Source of the DNA: Hypsibius dujardini
Taxonomy: Eukaryota > Tardigrada > Eutardigrada > Parachela > Hypsibiidae
Reading direction: 5' to 3'
NCBI GenBank assembly: GCA_001579985.1
Contig: LRSR01001949.1
Location: 1-30,262, forward strand
Length of the DNA stretch: 30,262 nt
Below, in pieces: positions 1 to 10,500 of the stretch (position 1 is the first letter of the stretch; every line of letters begins with the position of its first letter). Under the pieces are notes generated by a model. That model saw nothing but the letters and a program-made list of their open reading frames with translations, had not been told where the DNA came from and did not search any database. Position numbers and translations under genes: made by a program.

Positions 1-249
1 GACAGACAGACAGACAGATGAACTGAGATAGATAGACAAAGGACAGTTCAGAAGATAGATAGTCAATCATATGTAGACAGACAATCAGGAAAGCAACTAG
101 TCAAGCCTACAGGCATTTCATTCGCGCACCTGAAGATTGCGATCGCTGTGCCTCAGTCTTCTGTCAAGTCACAAAATTTAGCCGTATCATGACCTGTCGC
201 CGTTAACAGGACCGGCTTTTATATCGATTGTCTTTTTCTCCCGTTACAG
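1..249 (+). other. 3' part of the FOXO intron that splits the forkhead domain
   Basis: Sequence upstream of the FOXO acceptor. It begins with a GACA tetranucleotide run (1-18) and ends with a pyrimidine tract and cag at 247-249. No coding exon is seen here. Confidence 0.8.
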
Positions 250-1455
250 AATTCTGTCCGTCACAATCTCTCCCTCCATAACCGCTTCATGCGCATCCAA
301 AACGAGACCGGTACCGGTAAATCCTCCTGGTGGATCGTCAATCAGAGCGCGAAATTCGACAAGCCCAGCCGTCGTCGCGCCGCCACGATGGAGCCGAAGG
401 AGTACGAGAAGCGGAAAGGCGGTCGCCTGAAGAAGAGCGGCCTCGAGGACTGCAACCTCAACAGTCCAACAGTCGATCCGTCCACCACGACGACCCCGCC
501 CGGCGGCTACCACCTCTCCGTCAGCGTCGGTGGCTTCCGATCTCGCGCCTCCTCCAACGCCAGCAGCTACGGCGGCGGTTGCCTCTCCCCGAAATCGCCC
601 GGCCCGCTCGACCCGGACAACCGCAACAACTCCCCCGGCGGCGGCCTGTCCCCGCGCTCCTGGTCGACCGGCTCGACCGGGTACGACTCGACCGGCTCCC
701 TCACCGGCGGTCCCTTCGGCTTTCCCAGCACCTTTGAGAACGAGTTCTCCTCGCAGCTCGCCAAAAACGTTCGCATTTCCGCGCCCTTGACCACATCCCT
801 CCCCAGGTTGAACAGCAACAGCAGCAGCGGCTTCGACAACCAACAACAGCAGCGATTAATGAATCCCGCGGCTGTCAGCAACTACCATCCCTTGGCGAGT
901 AACGGCTTCTACGACCAAACACCGCGGGCGTACTTTGCCGGCCAGTTTCCGACCATTCCAGAGGAGCCGCGACCGGCACCAGGGCTGCCGGGCCCACAGT
1001 ACGGATTCCATCTCCAGCAGCAACAGCCGCAGCAGCAACAGCAGAAAGTGCTGTCCTCCACGTCGGTGATTGCTGAGTCAGGCTTGAGTGGAGGCAATTT
1101 CACGCAGTTTGCTCATCATCATACCAACAACCCGCAGCAGCAGCAGCAGCAGCAGCAGCATTTACATAACCATAATAACCAGCCCGGCGGTTTCAGCGGG
1201 ATCCACAATGCCTACCAATCGGGCCATCAGTGGGCGTTGCCGCAGGACTTGGAGTCGTTCGCCGAACCGGTGCATTCGTTTGACTTTGACTGGGAAGAGC
1301 TGCTGCAGCAGGAAGCGGCCATTGAACGGAACATGCAGGCCCACAACGTCGTCGGGGGTAATTTCAGCAGCGTTCCCAATCCCGTGACGTCGGCAGCCGG
1401 TGGTGCGGCAGGCGCCGCCGCGCAGGGACGTTTTTTGAATGGGGATACCAAATGA
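250..1455 (+). CDS. foxo: FOXO forkhead transcription factor, 3'-terminal exon (partial)
   Basis: The exon opens after a pyrimidine-rich acceptor (ttctcccgttacag, ending at 249) directly into frame as NSVRHNLSLHNRF, the second half of a forkhead domain (helix 3 and wing), and continues through GKSSWWIVN. FOXO is identified by RRRAATM (phospho-acceptor Thr at 385-387), the wing-2 AKT site that is Ser in most family members, then the basic stretch RKGGRLKK (nuclear localisation), and FRSRASSNASS (Ser at 553-555), the third AKT/SGK site with its CK1-type serines. FOXO proteins are nuclear activators excluded from the nucleus when insulin/AKT signalling is on. The remainder is low-complexity Ser/Gly/Pro and polyGln, ending with an acidic-hydrophobic DFDWEELLQQE segment near 1290-1320 that resembles a transactivation region. 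The exon codes for 401 residues to TGA at 1453-1455. The intron sits at the same forkhead position as in vertebrate FOXO genes. The first AKT site and the N-terminal forkhead half lie outside the window. Confidence 0.95.
   Translation, partial: NSVRHNLSLHNRFMRIQNETGTGKSSWWIVNQSAKFDKPSRRRAATMEPKEYEKRKGGRLKKSGLEDCNLNSPTVDPSTTTTPPGGYHLSVSVGGFRSRASSNASSYGGGCLSPKSPGPLDPDNRNNSPGGGLSPRSWSTGSTGYDSTGSLTGGPFGFPSTFENEFSSQLAKNVRISAPLTTSLPRLNSNSSSGFDNQQQQRLMNPAAVSNYHPLASNGFYDQTPRAYFAGQFPTIPEEPRPAPGLPGPQYGFHLQQQQPQQQQQKVLSSTSVIAESGLSGGNFTQFAHHHTNNPQQQQQQQQHLHNHNNQPGGFSGIHNAYQSGHQWALPQDLESFAEPVHSFDFDWEELLQQEAAIERNMQAHNVVGGNFSSVPNPVTSAAGGAAGAAAQGRFLNGDTK
1133..1160 (+). repeat. CAG trinucleotide run coding for polyGln in FOXO
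   Basis: An uninterrupted CAG run codes for eight glutamines, with further CAG/CAA clusters at about 1012-1045 and 840-855. It lies in the disordered C-terminal region and is a likely length-polymorphic site. Confidence 0.85.
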
Positions 1456-2455
1456 AGGGAATTTTGTGTGCGCGCGGAGGGGGAATTGTGTAATATAAAC
1501 GGTCGTGTTCTCTTCGGTGTGCTGCCTCCCCTCTCCCATCCCAGTGTCCCCCTGCTCCTGTCCCAGTGTCCCCCGCTCCTCGTGAGAGACGGACGGGTGG
1601 ACTGCAATTACTGAGTGGTATTACGGAATTGACAAGACGTCCATATTTTTATCTTTTGTTAAAGATTAGATTTTGTTCTGAAGTTTATGGTGGATAGTAG
1701 AGAGAATGGGTTTTCGGATGCCGTCGTTGATATATGGAGATTTTTTTGAAGATTTACTTTTATTATGCCGAGTGGAGAGCGGTTTTGATTGTAGAGTTAT
1801 TGTATTTCGGGCCCAGTCTTGTTGGCTTTTCAACTGTCTCTCTCGCTCGCTCTCTCCCTCACTCTCTCTTGTGGAATGCCTCGCTCTGTCCGTTCTTAGA
1901 AATTCGGTGTTGCACTTGTTGATTATAGTTTTACGCGGTTTTTTCTCTTGCGGTCTCTCTCTCTCTCTCTCTATCCAGTATGTTGGTGTTTTAAGAAAAT
2001 GTATGTCTGATTTCATTTCGTCCATCGTCGTCCTCAGCAGAGTAAATCCCAAACGACAGGCAGATCGAGCGATTGATGCGCAGGCAGATCGAGCGATTGA
2101 TGCGCAGGCATCTCCGACAATGGCAGAGTGTTCCACAATTGTGTTCAGTCGTTCCATCACCATACATCCAGAATGATTGATTGTCTGATTTGCGTTTATC
2201 GTAGCATGACTCGACGATTTGCTTTGTTTACGACCCCCTCAACGCGATTTCAGGAAAAGTCCCACAAGTGCATTGGAATTTGACACTGCGAGCAGCGTCG
2301 TCGTGAAATTCCCTGGCAGTCGGTTAATGGCTGTTGATATTTTTGTAGTGGACCAAACCCTTTTGTGTGTGTGTGTGGTCTAGTATATAAGATATGATCC
2401 ACAGTCCACAGAGGTTTACATAAACTGTAAAGTCATAAGCATCCAGTCCGGTATA
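1456..2455 (+). other. FOXO 3' flank / probable 3'UTR
   Basis: No gene is recognisable. The stretch is T-rich with several CT runs (about 1830-1870 and 1951-1975), a 24-bp tandem duplication at 2057-2110 and a short GT run near 2363-2377. No AATAAA close to the stop was found; the first clear one is at 3450-3455, so the end of the 3'UTR is undetermined. Open frames on both strands at about 1666-2176 resemble no family I recognise and look like chance. Confidence 0.5.
2057..2110. repeat. 24-bp tandem duplication
   Basis: The unit caggcagatcgagcgattga plus tgcg occurs at 2057-2080 and identically at 2081-2104, followed by a 6-base partial third copy. The exact match suggests a recent duplication in the FOXO 3' flank. 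Confidence 0.9.
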
Positions 2456-2717
2456 CTCGCGATCTCAAGGGACAGCTAAGCCCCGCCTCCTTAGGTATGG
2501 CCCTGTACTCGATTGAACGCTCAATCTGATTCCCTCTTCTCTGATTGGCTCATTTCGTACAGCTTACTCGTCGTGCTCGATCGGTTGATTGTACAGGCGT
2601 GCTTTTCCGTATATTCGTCCCTACAGTGGTAATTTGGTGAACGGAACTGAAGAGGCACGGCCTGGGTTGGTTAAAATTTACGGGTAGGGGCAGGAGAGTG
2701 TCCCTTGAGATCGCGAG
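2456..2717. mobile_element. MITE family A, copy 1
   Basis: The 19-bp ends ctcgcgatctcaagggaca (2456-2474) and its exact reverse complement (2699-2717) bound a 262-bp non-coding element. TA precedes the left end. Just inside the left end, agctaagccccgcctcc nearly matches agcttagccccgcctcc in the copy at 12084-12233, and the right inner parts (ttacgggtagggg and ttactggtaggg) also agree, so the two are relatives. A direct repeat agtNcggtatactcg (2445-2459 and 2723-2737) overlaps the left end and follows the right end. Confidence 0.8.
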
Positions 2718-3700
2718 CACCTAGTACGGTATACTCGAAGAGTGCAAAAAGTGCTGGTGCGGCAGTAATGTAAAGATCACCCGGTCCCGGCACTTGTTGA
2801 CACTTGTTGTCTCCCTCTCACCTTCAAGCACGACACGCGTACTACGGCAACAATTTTTCGCGATTGTAAAACTGTGCTCCAAATATTTGCTGATCAAGGA
2901 TATCCGTGATTTTTTTGATGCGCACCACTGCGGGCGGAGAGAGATTGGCGTATATCAGTGAAGCTTTACAACCAATGCGTAGCGGAAACGGCGAACCTTG
3001 TGTCCTGTATGAGCTGTACAGTATACAATAGGAGCGGTTCGTTCTTAGTGCTTCTTACGTAAATTGCCACCCTTCCTCTCCTCTCCGCGGGGCAGCAGTC
3101 GCACCGATCGCGACGCCGTAACGAGGGTCGCTCCACTTTCGTGTGGATCGATAAAACGCTAGAGATAATATAATTTTAAAGGGCCCCTCGCAATGATCAT
3201 CGCAGCTGCGGCGGATGTACAGGGTACAAGTCAACAACGCGTCTTTTCCGCCTTTTCTCGTACGACACAGCACCGGGTGTAGGGGTAGGTACCCTAGTAG
3301 GTGCCTGCGTCGAACCTGGAGTACTTTCCTACCTGATGCTGCTGGCTTTAGTTCCGTATTACAGAACATGGAAAATGTAAAATATTACATGGGCTCCGAA
3401 TTATTCTTATCCTACATTGTAGTACACTGACAAATGAGGAGCTGATCAAAATAAAGTGCAGGACGTAATTAATGCACATGCACCACAACATTGCACATGC
3501 ACCACAACTTTATCTGTTAGTTTGGTTGTGATTGGGCGTGTTTTCGCGTCGTTGTACCTTCCGGATTTTCAACGAAAAATTCCGAATAGAGCTGCTGGAT
3601 CTTTCACAGTAAATTAAATACACTGGGCGTGTATTTCAGGGCCGGTCCAAAAAGAGTACCGTAATATGGAAATGCCGTTTTGTAACAATCACAACAAAAT
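2718..3700. other. Intergenic sequence with no recognised gene
   Basis: No family-like open frame is seen on either strand. It includes a 19-bp tandem duplication at 3471-3508 (aNtgcacatgcaccacaac, two copies, one mismatch) and an AATAAA at 3450-3455 that might serve as a distant FOXO polyadenylation signal. Confidence 0.5.
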
Positions 3701-3710
3701 TACGGACACA

Positions 3711-3811
3711 TTACTGTGTAATGTGCCCGTTACTGAGTAATGTGTCCGTTACTGAGTAATGTGTCCGTTATTGAGTAATGTGCCCGTTATGGAGTAATGT
3801 GTCCGTTACTG
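3711..3811. repeat. 19-bp minisatellite, five copies plus a partial
   Basis: Units of ttactgagtaatgtgtccg with minor variants occupy 3711-3729, 3730-3748, 3749-3767, 3768-3786 and 3787-3805, then a fragment. The reverse complement of part of the unit (tacggacacattac) lies immediately before and overlaps the first unit, so the array starts in a small inverted repeat. Confidence 0.9.
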
Positions 3812-4130
3812 GGGTGTAGGTGAAAAATTACATTTGTGCACACTCTTTGGATCTGACTGCGTTGATGCATTTTTGCTCAAATTGTTACGACAAACAGTTT
3901 TAACGAAAGGCTTCCTCTGAACATCGAACACCGGCCGAGAGCATTGGTGTCTGCATTCAGAAGGAGCCCGCGCGGTGGAGCTTCATGTAGAGCAACTTTG
4001 TGGGAAACCTATGGGGTGCGGGTTCGTACTGCATACGCCATCAGATTCAGTTTAAGTAGTCTATTGTGCACACAGTATGTGCGCATCTCATATGTACGCC
4101 CAAACAATTGTCCTCCAGGTAGAAATCCTG

Positions 4131-4252
4131 GAACATCCCCAGTGCAACGGGACATCCCCAAAGCAACGGGGACATCCCCAGAGCACCGAGGTATATCCAG
4201 AGTACCGGGATATCTCCAGAGCACTGAGGCATATCTAGAGGATCGCGGTATA
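4131..4252. repeat. Degenerate ~20-bp minisatellite
   Basis: About six units based on gacatccccagagcaacgg run head to tail and diverge progressively to the right, where catcccc becomes tatatcc/tatctcc. The array ends in tatatataagg. A 120-codon open frame crossing it is explained by the repeat. Confidence 0.85.
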
Positions 4253-5220
4253 TATAAGGTCGAGACTAGTCACGTATCGTCATGCAGCATCCCTCGTGAA
4301 ATGTAGTATATAAGGTCGCGACAGAATCGATTTCGTGTTATGCCATGCAGACGTGACGTCAATATACCCCTTATAAAACAGCACGAGGGGTAGCTTTGAG
4401 CTTCCGTAGCATTATGGTCTCAGGTGGTCCACGCGCTAATCGATCGCGCTCTAATCGATTTCCATTTCTTCCCACGCTTATCTTTTTTTTGCTATCCGTT
4501 CTGCAGTCTAGTCTCCTGCATACCGCGCGGTATGCAATAATGGGTGCGCTTGGGTGTCGCACGTACGTTATTCCGGCCTTGTTTTAGTGGTAACACGGGC
4601 GCATGGTCGATTTGAAGGAGCGGTGTCATTGAGGCAGGCGCGACCAGAACGTAGAAGGGATAAGATAACAACCGGAGGTCTTGCCTCGCATTTTTCCGGA
4701 ATTTTCGTTCTCTCGCTTCCGCCTTGGAAAGACCCTTGTAATAGCTAGGCGTGAGCGTGCAACGACGGTGGAAAGTACTAGCACCTGCTATACGCCTACC
4801 TAGGCGGGTAATGATGTCGGATTCGCGCACGCATAGACACATGCGGACGAATGGGAGTGAATGTCAGGAAGCGATCATCGGAACCACGGAATTCTGGATG
4901 AGACAGATGATGACTAAGGTTTAATTGTGTTCCTCGCATCCGTTTATGCGGTAATGCGAAAAGGTTCCACGAGGAGCAAGCATAGTCACACAAAAGTAGG
5001 GTGACGTTTCTGACAAATATTCTCACTGTCTCACTGCTGCCCATTACAGAAGTTGAATGTTCACTTTGACACACTCTCATGAATTTTGGAGGCAAAAGTA
5101 AAGTAAGGGTACAAAAGCTATTCAATATTTGTCGTGGCCCTGGACCTTGCATAGTAAGCCCAGAATATGGTGCGCGATATATGAGGAGCTCAATATATGC
5201 ATTAGTACGCGGTACGTTGC
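4253..5220. other. Intergenic sequence with no recognised gene
   Basis: Open frames of 116-147 codons on the minus strand (about 4492-5239) show no recognisable motif and no splice-compatible partner exons. I see nothing else beyond AT/GC-mixed unique sequence. Confidence 0.5.
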
Positions 5221-5338
5221 TACACACACGATGCCACAAGATAGCGCTACCCGAGTCAAGCCATTTAGCTCGTTCAGTGCGCGCTAATCGAGGTAAATGG
5301 CCTGACTCGGGTAGCGCTATCTTGTGGCCACGTGTGTA
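5221..5338. mobile_element. TA-flanked hairpin MITE family B, copy 1
   Basis: Almost entirely a foldback. The left arm contains gccacaagatagcgctaccc then gagtcaagccattta; the right arm is its near-perfect reverse complement (taaatggcctgactc then gggtagcgctatcttgtggc). Ends are tacacac and gtgtgta. The same plan is seen at 5471-5585, 11709-11834 and 11841-11970. Confidence 0.85.
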
Positions 5339-5470
5339 TTACTTTGCGGTCACCGTATAACTGGCTCCTCAAGGGCAACAAGGGCAACGAACGATGCGTC
5401 AGGTTTTAGGGAGAGTCTCACCAACAGTTATCAGGCGACCGGGGGATCAATACTTGTTCAAGGATAGGGC

Positions 5471-5585
5471 TACATATGTGGGAAAACCCTTACGCTCACC
5501 AAGTTAGGCCATTTAACTCGGTCCGTGTATACTAACGAGTTAAATGGCCTAAATCGGTTAGCTTAAGGTTTTTGCCCCATGTGTA
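5471..5585. mobile_element. TA-flanked hairpin MITE family B, copy 2
   Basis: Imperfect foldback. The left arm runs from tacatatgtgggaaaaccct to ggccatttaactcg, and the right arm from cgagttaaatggcct to ttttgccccatgtgta. The inner arms match copy 3 (gagttaa, gcc, ttaactcg). Confidence 0.8.
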
Positions 5586-5748
5586 GACGGAAAGAGCACG
5601 TCATCTGTCGGCAAAGAACCATGAAACAAACGAGAGTCCGTTTCCAACTAGGAATTTGAAAGTGGCCGACTCTAAGCATAAAAGGTTAAGAGTTAAATAT
5701 CCAACAAAAAACAAAGCATGGTTAGCTGCTGGAAAGACGCTCACTGAG

Positions 5749-7563
5749 TTATGAGTGCAATTCAATCAAGCGGTCTGCCTCCCTCCAACCGGATAAAATC
5801 GCCCCATGGACGGTGGAAAAGAATTGTGGATGAGTCGCCTCGCCGGCAAACAACAACGCGGGCACAAATTCGTCTGTTGTCGCAGAGTGATATCCCACAG
5901 GCTCAGCGAGGTCGCCGATGACAATCCCCGCCCTGGAGCTGTCTAAGGAATAGTAGGAGTAGGTTCCTCGCGTGAATGGATTAGCTGACCATCGCTCGCT
6001 GCGTTCCATAGAGATAAAACAATGCAGAACTGATTCCATAGAACGTTATAGTGAGAAAGTTCTCAAAACAGAAAGGAAGCGCGACCTTACCGAATCAGTC
6101 GCACAGGCTTGGGCACCTCATCCGAACCGATGAATTTACACAGAAGTCGCCAAGCGTCTTCCATGACTTGATCGTCTGGCATGTTGTCCACTTCCGGGCC
6201 CTTGGGACCGGCGAGCCATACGACCAGGGTGTTTTTAGTGGAGCGAACCAAATCGAATCCCACCACGGATCGCTGCCACGGTGCATCTTTCTACCACACG
6301 AAAAAGCAATTGTAATGCTACTTGAAAAACCCTAGTTTTATTTATAATAGTTTATATTACATTTTAATAAATAAAAAATGTATTGTATTATATTATAATT
6401 AATCGATAACTATATCATTTATGTACAGCATGCATGAGAGGATTTTGGGGATAAATTTTTTAATTATCTACTACCAGAATGCTCGTGAAGTCACGGTCGC
6501 CACTATCTAGCCAGAGTAACTCGAATCCATCCGTCGGCGGTTGCAACCGCTCCCAGAACGCTGTGGGAAATTCCAGCAGCAACTTGGTGACGGAACCGAA
6601 TCCGCAACTGTCAATCGCCTTCCGCTTCCTTGTTGGCAGTGGCGGCTCGAACATCTCCGGGGAAGCTTTCAGCACGCCCAAGGAAGCCGTCATGATGACA
6701 TGGTCTGCCTCAACCACAAGTCCGCTCTGAGAGACGACCTTAATCGGTTCCGTTCCCGCCGTGCTGTAGACGATTTTCCTAACCGGTTGGTGTAACGAAA
6801 TCTGGTTTCGCGGGAAGGTTGGAGTGATCCGGTCCAGCAGGGTGCTCAATGGAACGCGAAGACGGACGGTGGTGTCCCCTTCCAAGACGTAGTCGGAGAA
6901 GGCTCGCAGGGAGAGTTGTTTCATGTCAAAACAGGAGTTGTCAACAAGTTGGTTTCTGAAATGAAGAAGGCATGGCCGTCATGGTAATGGAAGGAGAGGT
7001 CTAAACAAACAAACACTTCTACGTCCTAAGCTTCGCACTCTCGGCATCTGTCACACAAATAAGGGAGGACAAAAACTGAAACTAAAACTTAATCAATTAG
7101 TTCCTTATTCAACTAATCATCAATCATTAATGATTAAGAATGTAGAGCTGCAAACCGACCCGCAGACCGCCATGACCCGCGGCGGGCCGCTCTGGTGCGG
7201 TTTTAAATCAGCTGAGGGCTACGTTGCCGCTGCGGTTTCGCTTCCGCGGTCGCGGTTTGGACTCTCGAAACCGTCGTCGACAGCAACTACAGCCAAACCA
7301 GGGCAATTTTTAAAATTAAGAAATTAACAGGCTACTTAGTACTTCACAAATAACAAACAGATCTTACAGTTTAATAAACCAGTTGATTGATGTATTGAAC
7401 GAGATACATACACAGGTATTAGTCATTGGCTCACCATTATTCCGACGGTAATAATTGAGGGAATGTGTGGTTATTATTTTTCGCCGAACAGAATGTAGCA
7501 AGCGTACGTGTCTGTGTCTGTGTCTGTCTATCTGTCTGTCTGTACAGACATTCGAGTTCACAC

Positions 7564-7595
<32 letters not shown>

Positions 7596-10500
7596 GTCTG
7601 TCGTACAGACATTCGAGTTCACACAACGTAATCCTTGGATTTTCCACGGGATGAAAAACTAAAAACACAGCAATGTCACCTTGTAAAGGTCACTCAATGT
7701 CTGGACAGTCGTGCTGTAACTGTGAATATGATATAACTTCAGCCCACGCCCATTTCAGCGCGCAAAGACTCAAAATGTGTGAGCGCATGGGTTTGGGTAT
7801 GGGCTGAAGAAGTAATTCCGCCATAGCTGTATGTCCGGGGAAGGACCTTTCTTTGATAACTCCTGGGAATACTTATTCGGTTGTGTGTAAATGAGGGCTC
7901 GAAGATCTAACCCTGAAGAACCCTGACTGGCGAATCGTTACATCGTCCGATCTTACATTTGCAGGTTTCAGCGAAGCACAGACCGATTGAAAATCGAGCG
8001 ATTCAACTTCGAAAAAACATGGTGCTTGTGCGTCCCGTCCCGATTTCGTTTAAGCAATATACAAATTATATTATATTGTAATTACAAATAAATGTAACTG
8101 GTAAGGTTAAAACTAAATATATATTTATATATATATATCCTTGGCAGTAAATGAGCCAAGGTCACCGTATCGGTCATGAAATTAAATGTGCCTGGACTGC
8201 TTGTTCCAATCGCTTGTGTCTTTGTAATATCTTGCCCTTTTCTAATTTCTGAAATAGAGCATGTGTGGATTGGATTTTTTTAATTAAATACCGGTACGAA
8301 TAAATAGGGGGAAAGAAATTGCTCCTTCTTAGGTTTTTTCTGACTTGCCAAACGTCGGATTACTACTGTACTACTGCGATTAAACCGGTCACTTTTTTGC
8401 CCGGCCAGAAAATTATCACCCCCGGGCCTGCTCGTGTTCATTTCTAAACTGAAGTGAATATGTGACTTCATCACGCGCTTAGCACGGATGGAGCGGAGCT
8501 AAACTGACCGGTTTAATCGCGGCATTACAGTACGGCATCATCCACATATTACGTAATCAAGGGAGGGTCGGTGGGTAGTCTGGACTTGTGATTACTTTGA
8601 TGACAAACAGGAGGGTCCTTTCGTGAGGTGATTACTATTGATTACCTAGGGCAGAGGGTGATGACCAACACTAAATAAAAAAAATTGAGCGTCCATTTGA
8701 AAAAAAAATAGATATGAAAGGTGGTCGGTTGATTAATTACGTTATGATAACCAAACGAGGGTGGTCGTTTTACAGCTGATTACATTTGATGACAGGGTGG
8801 ACTAGTGGTAAAACTTCACGGATTTTTGATTACGTAATATGTGAATGATGCCTGTGAGGTAAGGGCACTGGAATGCATATGGGGCCACTTGACTTTCCCG
8901 TACCCTGGAATGGGCCACCCTGGAATCCCAACTTCCACACAGGTTTTGGCTATCACCAAGATCATAAGCGACAGAGAATAATTGATAACCCGGTGGAACG
9001 CGTATCAGATATGAGAAAAATTGTGGGAACATGTTTAAAAAACCAAATGATTGGACAGTTGAAAAAAGCTTATTATAGAGGACGCTGAATATGCAGTGAC
9101 TCATCTGTTTTCGATTAATTTGCGACAGAACGCCCCCTGCCGCCCGATGGCCCATTCCAGGGTACGGAAATTCAAGTGGCCCATTCCAGGGCCCTTCCCT
9201 CATACGTATCGCTCGTTGCTTCTGTCAATAACCGGCAAACAGTCGAGCAAGCTGGAAATCGAAAAGTGCTTGCCAAATTCTGCATATGAAATATCCAGGC
9301 GCGGTCGTGAGTTGAAAAGGAAAAGGAAACAGCTGCTCGAGCAAAAAAAAAACTTCATATTCTTTTTCGTACGAAATCAACCTAGTACGGCTATTACTTC
9401 ATTGTCAAGGCAGCCAATTGAACCGGTATAAAAAAATGCCAACGCATGTGTAGGACCGTGTGTACGGCAAATACGTATCTCCAGTAATGTAGAATCGCGA
9501 CCCATCTGTGGTACTTTTTGGATGCCCAGTAAATCAGACCCGGTGGGCCAAAACAACCGTTACGGTTCAATCGATCAATCAAGCGCTTGTTTCTCCCCAA
9601 ATCGCTGGTCCTTTGTCTTTTTTCTTCGGTGAAGCGATTAAGACTGCCCATTTTTTATTAAAAAAATGTTAAATAAAACGCAAAAAAACGAGCGCAAATC
9701 AATGAATCGATCGCAGAAAAGGAAGGATGAAAACTGTAACTGTGAACTGCTTACGCAATTAATCAATCGACACGTGTGGTCTTGTGGTTCGCATATCTTA
9801 GCAATCAATCAAAACGGTCGCTTTTCACTTTGGGACCACGGATGGGTCGCGATTCTACAGTAGTGTAATACTTTCTTTCGGACAGCTCAGCTGATCTGTG
9901 AACTCAGCTATTGCACGGTTTTTCACTTCCTTGCGAATTCAAACAGGGCAAAAAAGACATCTTCCGCTGTTTCACTTTCGGTCGGGTACCGTCTTGTCCT
10001 CTTTTATATGGGAGACATGTATTCAACAAGGAAAACCCTTAAACATTGCTTTTAATAGAATGTAATTGTTCGCCTATACGATCGCTTTAGCCCACGCCCA
10101 TTCCAGCGTCCCCACTCCTATGGTTAACGTGGGTGGCCGCATGGGTTTGGGTGTGGGCTAAAGAAGTAATTCCGCCACTGCTGTAATGCCCTAATGACCA
10201 ATACCCTGTTTGTGATTATTGTCTCTCATTAGCTCATTACTGGTACAATTCGAATAATGTTACTGTATTTTCGCGTTAGACAGGGACAGCGTACGAGCTG
10301 TGGAACGTTTAATCGGCCACGCGGCTTTTGTGCTGTGTGTACGGTGCACACAAGCCGCGCACACGTTCCACTGCAATATGACTGTCCCTGTCTAACGCGA
10401 AAATACAGTACTTTAAATTTTGTAGAAATTAATTGGAAATCTTGCAATCTAATTACTGGTAGAATACTGCTGTATACATTGTGCCCATATGCAAAAATGT

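Noticed and set aside
244-1110. Gly/Ala- and Arg/Pro-rich frames on either strand
   Set aside because: They are shadows of the GC-rich FOXO coding exon; the forkhead and AKT-site frame is decisive.
1666-2176. Overlapping 156-165-codon frames on both strands
   Set aside because: They are low-complexity Ser/Arg-rich translations of CT runs and the 24-bp duplication in the FOXO 3' flank.
3711-3811. CRISPR array
   Set aside because: The units are contiguous with no spacers, and the genome is eukaryotic; it is a minisatellite.
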